Shown one piece after another: positions 35,101 to 40,959 of a DNA stretch of 40,959 nt. The notes beneath the pieces were generated by a model. It did no database searches, was not told the DNA's origin, and worked only from the letters and a program-made list of their open reading frames with translations. The translations under genes were made by a program, and so were the position numbers. The stretch is taken from positions 1,254-42,212 of the forward strand of contig QAXH01003253.1 of assembly GCA_004335635.1 (NCBI GenBank), written 5' to 3'. This DNA is from Chloromonas sp. AAM2. Taxonomy: Eukaryota > Chlorophyta > Chlorophyceae > Chlamydomonadales > Chlamydomonadaceae. The stretch's first letter is position 1. Each line of letters opens with the position of its first letter.

Positions 35101-35797
35101 CCAGTCCGCAGTGCTCCAGATGATAACTCCATCTGAGTCGCCTTGCGTTGCTATGTAGTGGTCGAATGGGTCCCATGCGACGCCTTTAACGTTGCCATGG
35201 TGGCCGGAGAGGATGGCCAACTGCCGGCCAGTTTCTGCGTCCCATATGATGGCGTTATTGTCTAAACTGCTGGACGCCAGTTTGCTGCCGTCTGGGCACC
35301 ATCTGATGTCTGAGATGTTGGAGTTGTGGCCCCTAAGGCTGTGGACTTGCCGCCAGTTTTCCACGTTGGGTGTTTCCTTGCTGCCAAATGCTGCCCTGCC
35401 CTGGCCAGGCATCAACTGATGCACAAGGACTAGCTTGTCATCAGAGCCAGAGGCAATGAAGTGGCCCTTGGGAGAGAAGCGGGCGACGTTGACGGCTGAG
35501 AGATGGTCGGTGATGGAAGCGAGTGCCTTGGGAACGGTTGAATCCTGCTCAGCCTGTGCTGACAAGATGGGTGCTAGGGCCCATACCCGAACCTTATGGT
35601 CTGAACCCGCTGTGACAACCCGGGCACCTTTAGGATCGATGTCGATGGACCATATGGGGTTGGCTGCGGGCAGCCAAGGCAGCAGACCGCGCCAGCAAGA
35701 GGGCTGGATCACATGGACCTGCATGACAGAGTGCAGCCAACGACAGCTGTAGCTACTTACTGCCATGGTTAAGCCATCTGGGCTTGTCGATGATCAT
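29102..35797 (-). CDS. HIRA: Histone H3.3 chaperone HIRA
   Basis: HIRA deposits H3.3-H4 on DNA independently of replication, with ASF1 and the UBN/CABIN1-type partners. Eleven exons join in phase: 35797-35761, 35663-34861, 34328-34236, 33865-33739, 33310-32487, 32112-31925, 31515-31439, 30909-30754, 30430-30216, 29997-29873 and 29513-29102, giving 1018 residues; human HIRA has 1017. The start MIIDKPRWLNHG matches the family N-terminus. WD40 blades fill residues 1 to about 355, for example SDHKVRVWAL, SGSDDKLVLVHQL, SSSLDNNAIIWDAETGRQL and CSYDGSIACATF. A long Ala-rich linker (about 400-560) follows and contains KRLAPTP and AKRIAPQLL, the latter like the ASF1-binding B-domain motif. The HIRA C-terminal domain (about 600-880) shows YGAVSLTTGDLLVFS, NRHAYTYLEGMQAW, RAHLESNVAAALALQS and LREVVHELLGPV. 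The last exon encodes a Gln-rich tail after an alpha-helical segment. HIRA starts 369 bp from ARS2, head to head. Confidence 0.97.
29333..29405. repeat. CTG/CAG repeats coding poly-Gln in the HIRA C-terminus
   Basis: Two CTG-rich runs on the plus strand read as two Gln stretches on the coding strand, within the last HIRA exon. The tract is in frame with the conserved part of the exon. Confidence 0.85.
30932..30979. repeat. TTTG microsatellite in a HIRA intron
   Basis: About a dozen TTTG units, with TCTG and TGCT interruptions, lie just upstream (in transcript sense) of the acceptor at 30910. On the transcript it reads as CAAA repeats, so this intron end has no pyrimidine tract within the repeat. 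Confidence 0.9.
34061..34099. repeat. Perfect 17-bp inverted repeat with 5-nt loop
   Basis: Left arm 34061-34077 and right arm 34083-34099 are exact reverse complements, with loop ATCAC. It lies in the HIRA intron between the exons at 34328-34236 and 33865-33739. No polymorphic or coding role is evident. Confidence 0.95.
34823..34846. repeat. GAT/ATG trinucleotide tract
   Basis: A short run of ATG/GAT triplets sits about 15 nt into the HIRA intron that follows the exon ending at 34861. On the coding strand it extends the frame artificially past the GTGTGT donor. Confidence 0.7.
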
Positions 35798-36166
35798 GCT
35801 GAGGGGCTTGCTGTTGCAGGTCCTCCCGTGGGCTTTTGAATCTCTAAATCGGATTGTGCATGCTGCTGCCCATGCTGTGCTTTCAAAGCACCGCTACAAT
35901 CGGTCCAGGCGGAAAAGGACAGTACATGAAGGCCTGGAACGCACGGCAGTCGCTAAACTGCGGATTAGGGATTTCAGCGGACCGGGTGTGCATGGCGGTT
36001 TTGCAACCGTTATGCGGTCTTGGTTTCTGTGCTTCATTGAGCTGTGAGTATACCAGTCCTGGTCTCAGACTCAAAAGCGTACGCCTCTGGACTTGCAAAC
36101 AGATTTTCAAACTAAACCGAGGTTCCGGCGGGTCTTGAGAGGCACTTACAAGCCCTCAAGCCGAAG
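35798..36166. promoter_or_regulatory. 369-bp divergent promoter region of HIRA and ARS2
   Basis: By position this holds the 5' UTRs and promoters of HIRA (minus) and SERRATE/ARS2 (plus). I see no clear TATA box. Short plus-strand frames here continue from nothing recognisable. Confidence 0.5.
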
Positions 36167-39100
36167 ATGGATCGTCGCAGGGGTTCGCCACCTCCACCCC
36201 CTCCTCCTCACCGCGGAAGAATGCCATACGATGGGCCTCGGATGGACAGGCGCAGGAGCCGGTCCCCTCCAGATCGCTTTGCAAGGGGCAGGTCTCCTCC
36301 TCCCCAGTTCAAGCGCAGTCGCCGGGATGACGAGCCATACTACGGGCGTTTGTGAGTGCCTCAATGCGTGTTGGAAGGTCGCAGCTTGTTGTATGCATGC
36401 GTGCCAACATGCATTCCACCCGTACGCCTCATCAGCTGCTCATGCAGGCATGGATAACTGCATGCCTCACCTAATGATTGCTGCAGCAACCGTGGTGGTG
36501 AAGATATGATGCGTGGGCCGCCACGAGGACCGCCCCGCGGTTATCCGGACTTCCATGATGGCCCCAGGGATGGCAGAAGGTGAGCCTCCGCTGGTTTCAA
36601 GGTGGCCCAGCCAATCGACGCAAGCTGCTACCGACAGCAGCTGCCCATGTCAGTGTGTGCTGGAATGTCCCATGCAGCAGCCCATGGTGTGCTGGGTTGT
36701 GCCCAGCACCAAACGACCCATGCACTGTATCTGTACCATGACTTGCATGCTTGCGATTCCACTAGACTGTAAACGCTTACTAACTGGCCTGCCGTTGCCA
36801 GGATTGCCGCTGGCACAGCCGCCTTTCTAGGCACGTTCATGCACGTTAATGCATAGCTACGGATTGGCCAGAAGCAACTGCAAGTCAACCGTAGGCAGCT
36901 GCGATTTAAGCTCATGCATGCCCCCTTTGGATCATCCCTTGCCCGAACAGGCCCAGCCCAGACCGTGGTGAGCCTCTATCCGATCGCTCCAGCGGCCCCC
37001 TCACCTTTAAGCAGTTCATGCTCAAGCTTCAAGACGACCCCACCCCTGAGGAGGCACAGCTGCGCTACAAAGAGTACATGGTGGAGTACCATGGGGGTGA
37101 AATTAAGGCAGAGTTTGCATCCACAAAGGAGCAGGCCAGGGTGCGCGCACTGTACGACCCCAGGTCTTTCGAAAAGGCCCTAGCAAAGCGTAACGAGGAG
37201 GCCGCTGAGAGCAGGACCAAGTTCCTAGAGGACTTGAATGCGGGCCTACTGCAGCCGTCCGCGCCGGGGTTCAACCAGGGCGCGGGGGATCTGGCGCCCA
37301 AGGGTGCCCAGGGTGCAGCAGGGGGAGCGGCACCTGTGGCTGTGGATGGGGCAGCGGGCAAAGGTAGGCAGCACTGACAGCGACTGTGCAGGTTGGCCAT
37401 TTGAATGTGCATTGCAGGCACCTCTGACTGTGCACGACAGAGCCAAATGGTATCCGTGGAACTTCCGACAGGACTGGTCATAAATCAAGTCCGCCCAGGC
37501 ATGCTTGCGTATCAAACTCACAGTAGTCAGATTGTGTGCTGACTGGGCTCGTGTAACTTCGCTTGCGTAGTTCTTTGGCGTGTCTGGCATCCAAATGTTG
37601 TGTTGTACTGTGTTGTGCATCCCCTCACAGCAGAGGACCCCAACGTTGCCTTTGCCCCCGCTTTCTGCTGGCGGCCCTCGCGCGTGGCCGCTGACCTCGC
37701 CATGGCGCGGCGCCTGGCCCGGCGCCTGGACTACGAGAAGAGCTTCCCCGACGACAACCCGCTGCTGCCCGTCAGGAACGAGGAGGCGGTGGCGGCGCAG
37801 GCGGTGGCAGATGTGCAGGACGCACAGGACGCAGCGGCAGCAAAGGGTGGGTGGGCGTCTGGGACAAGGCCAAGTGGGGTGTTCCTGGAACTTTGATGAA
37901 TGTGAATAGTGATCAGAGAAGGTGGTGTGGATGCAACCCTGGGGCTTGCAATAGATTGGGCCTGATGGAAGGTCGAAGGGAGCGCGCGGCAAGGACGAAT
38001 ACTGCGTTTGCAGTCAGGACATGGAGGCAGCGGCAGCAATGACATGGACTCATCTGTCGAGCGCCCACACCACGTGATGTGCAATGAGGCGCTATCATGG
38101 CTGCATTGTACCTCACCCCTTTCTACTTGTACCTCTCCCCTTTCTACTTGGAGGCGTCACCTCCTTTTGTACCGCATGTTGTCACTTTGTGCAATAAGAC
38201 CGCTGAGCGCTGCCTCGGATGCCGGCAGTTCAGTTTTGTTCTTTTTGTCAATTCAGGTTGCCATGGCTCAGTTTCATTTCTTCTCTTTTTATTGCATGTA
38301 TCAGAGAACAGTTGTATCTTCTATTGCCACCATTTCTGATTGCCTCGTATATTTTCTCATCCCACTCCATTCATTGTATTGCGTGTCTCAGAGGAGGGCA
38401 AGGCCGTTCCCAGCGGCAGCGCCAAGCGATTCGTCGAGGTTGAGGAGGGCCCAGTGGCCGTGGACACGGACAACTACCCAGAGCTGGTGGGCAGGCTGGA
38501 CCTGCTGCTGACGTACCTGTGGCGTGTGCATGGAGTGGACTACTACACAGGGTGAGGTCTGGCCTCTGCTTTATTTCCGACTTGCCCCAGCGTAGCTACT
38601 TTGGCATACACTTAAGTGGTAGTACAGAGATACAGACTCCGCTTCATCAATTCCAGTCGAATTCGCAGTCCAGTTTGGTGCTGTGCCTTTGGCATGCATT
38701 GACTTGTCACTGCAGTCATGAGCTTTCGTCACCCATGCTCCCTGCTAAACGTGTCGTGTCCATAGCACTCTTCCACTTGCACTTTCCACAGCCCTGCATC
38801 ATCCAGTTACGCAAAAACCACAATCGGATGCTCCTTGGCAGGTACGAGCTCACAGCGTCCGAGTTCCCCCAGCGCCTCAAGGCCTGCCGCCTGCTGCGCG
38901 GCCCCAAACCAGAGGACATGAAACAGGAAGCAGGCACAGAGGCAGCGGAAGCGTCAGTGGAGGTCAAGGCAGGAGAGAGCATGGAAGCAACAGACGTCAA
39001 CAACGCAGGTAAACGCATTGAACAACTGTTTGTGTGCTTGCACAGCGGAAATGGCTGCTAGATACTGCTATGCTGGTGGTGTGCGTGCATAGCCGCGGCA

Positions 39101-40959
39101 TGGTTGTTGCCTGACCTGAAACGCACGTCAATGTTCATCAACTCATCAGCTGAACTGCCTTTCTGCCAGGCACCAGCAGCCGCGGCACCAAAGCATCCAT
39201 AAGCAATTGTGCGCTTCTTTGAAAATGAAACGATTTTGCTGCGTTTTTATTGCAGCACTGAAGGCCCACACCATAGGCATTTGTTTGCTACAAGAAGGCG
39301 TGGTGTGCTTGCCACTGCCTGCGCAGCTGCTGAAGCCCCCAAGGCCAGTGCTCCCGCCGCTCAAGTCGAAGAGGAGGAGGAGGCCGCTGCAGGCGTGGAG
39401 GCCTGCTGGAACCGGCGCATTGCCGAGGGAGACCCGCTCGAGGCCCAGTGCCAGCGGAAGAAGGTGGAAGAAGAGCTGGACAAGTGGATCGAGGCGCAGG
39501 TCGTGTGCCACGCGGATAACAAGTGAGTGGGATGGACGTGCGCCTAGTGTTATGCCATGCCGTGACAGCTGCGGTGTTCGGGATGTTTTCGTACAAGCAT
39601 CGGCCTGCGTTGTAGATGTGGATGGTATTTGATTTGCAGCAGTTCTACAGATGCCTGTTTGACTTGCGTTTGGTTGTGTTCTGTGGGTTGTGGGGTCTGG
39701 GGTCTCTAGACCGACAACCTCCGCCTGGAAACATATGGCAAGGGACAGGGATAATGATGTGCTTATGACGCGGCACACACCGGCTGGCAGGGGAGATTGG
39801 ACATCTGTGTGGGGTGGTTGGTAGTTGGCTGGTTGGTGGTTGGTGGTTGCAAGCCTGCAGGTGCATGCAGGTGCTGGGTGGGCTGCCGGCAGGTGTATGC
39901 AATCGCAGGTACACACCAGCCCCGTGTGGAATGCCCGTGTGGAATGAGGAGGCGCATGCAGCAGAGGAACCCAGCAGCCACTCACCTTTACAGACAACAG
40001 CAGCTGATAATGATTATTTTTGATACCTAGTTTCCAACCCCAGTTGTACTCCAAATCACCCTACACCAGCTACACTATACCACCCCTATTGATACCAACA
40101 ATTCACTTCACAAGACTGGTCCATTACATCAACTGGTGATGATACCATTCATGCGTCTGAGACCCCATGCTATATTGCTGGGTCTGTCAGCCTGCCCATA
40201 TCCACCTCCATTGATTACAAGACGCCCCCACGCTTGACCCCTTCTCTCTGGTAGCCAGCCGGTAATGCCTTTCTTTGCCGTTAAACGCGCATAGTGGTTC
40301 TCGCACGCCTCTATCAACTCTCTGATGCACAGCCTTCCAATCAGCACAGCCCAGTCTGCTCACGCCTCTTAAATTCTTTCACGAATGCAAGTGTACTCAG
40401 GGCGCGTGTGTGTGTGGCATTTGTGACCATTGTAGGTGGGGTTCGCTTGTGAGCACCAAGCTGTTCATGGCACGGAAGTTCGTGATTAAGCATATCCGAA
40501 CCAAGCATGAGGAAAAGGTCCAGGCTCAGAAGGAAAAGGTGAGGCTAATGCTGACCTTGCTTGCTAAAAAGCAGTGTGCACAGGCAGGCGAAGTTGATCA
40601 ACATGCACACACATGAGTGCAACACATTTCCATCTGCTTGTCCATCTACCTGTCCATCTATCGAGGCAAACCTCTCAATGGAGGCGATGAACGGCATGTT
40701 GCCTAGCAGGAGCCGAGCGAAGACATGTGAAGTGAACAGAACCATGCACAAATTGTTTTTCATGGGCTGTGGCCGGCATGCGTTTGTCTTCAGATTCTGG
40801 ACGATTTGTATTTTGAGAACTTTAAGTCCGCCAAGCAGGAGGAAGAGCAGGTGAAGCAAGAAGAGGCAGCACACCAACATCACCAACAACACAACACACA
40901 CGAGGTGAGGAACGTTACCGTGCATGGGCCACTGGTTCTGCCATTCCTTCTCATGGTTT
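36167..40959 (+). CDS. ARS2: SERRATE/ARS2 homologue, 3'-partial
   Basis: ARS2 (SERRATE in plants) links the nuclear cap-binding complex to RNA processing, including primary microRNAs, and to decay. Nine exons join in phase: 36167-36351, 36487-36579, 36951-37363, 37631-37846, 38392-38551, 38842-39008, 39327-39522, 40436-40538 and 40794-40904, giving 548 residues; the gene then runs off the window at a GTGAGG donor. Residues 1-95 are Arg/Ser/Pro/Gly-rich (RRRSRSPPDRF). The conserved N-terminal block follows: LTFKQFMLKLQDDPTPEEAQ and RYKEYMVEYHGGEIKAEF. Then come VGRLDLLLTYLWRVHGVDYY, a hallmark of the family, and EGDPLEAQ followed by helices. The finger region KWGSLVSTKLFMARKFVIKH keeps both His (KHIRTKH) but no Cys. 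The last visible exon begins ILDDLYFENF, as in plants (ELYFQNY). Homology is clear despite the missing C-terminus. Confidence 0.95.

Noticed and set aside
34807..35766. HIRA starting at 35766 (MAVSSYS...)
   Set aside because: The stretch before the first blade has no family similarity and contains a perfect GTAAGT donor and a GCAG acceptor. The upstream exon at 35797-35761 gives the expected HIRA N-terminus.
39255..39632. ARS2 exon in another frame starting at the acceptor near 39255
   Set aside because: It is open, but the Arg-rich product does not match ARS2, whereas the frame from 39327 gives EGDPLEAQ and the conserved helices in correct phase.

Overview
The window looks like nuclear DNA of a green alga (Chlorophyta; a trebouxiophyte-like alga is my guess). 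Genes are dense with short spliceosomal introns. The gene set is plant-type: a PYRR with a fused NADAR domain, SERRATE/ARS2, an AGD5-like ArfGAP, and proteins with organelle-type leaders. I see no tRNA, rRNA, CRISPR array or bacterial operon. No single open frame covers a gene, so the models below were built by joining exons at GT-AG sites with matching phase and checking the joined protein against family patterns I know. No alignment or RNA evidence was available.

Eight genes alternate strictly between strands (- + - + - + - +). From left to right they are: TAF2, a TFIID subunit (-, start codon at 9877, C-terminus off the left edge); an unrecognised, largely disordered protein (+, 10352-13980); an AGD5-type ArfGAP (-, 17042-15132); a small PDZ-like, probably plastid protein (+, 17180-19395); a small SAP/Rho-N-type protein (-, 21125-20318); PYRR of riboflavin synthesis (+, 22466-27984); the histone H3.3 chaperone HIRA (-, 35797-29102); and SERRATE/ARS2 (+, 36167 to beyond the right edge). 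Head-to-head pairs share short upstream regions (137, 369 and 474 bp, and one of 1.3 kb). Tail-to-tail pairs are separated by about 0.9-1.2 kb without a supported gene.

Functionally this is a run of housekeeping genes: transcription initiation, chromatin assembly, RNA processing, vesicle traffic and flavin synthesis. There is no sign of a co-regulated pathway or of a mobile or defence island.

The points most worth a second look are: a 16-nt microexon completing the ArfGAP zinc finger; a 44-bp tandem duplication across an exon/intron boundary of TAF2; loss of all zinc ligands in the PYRR deaminase domain; an ARS2 finger without its cysteine; a MITE-like inverted repeat with a third dispersed arm; a perfect 17-bp hairpin in a HIRA intron; and the unrecognised protein at 10352-13980.
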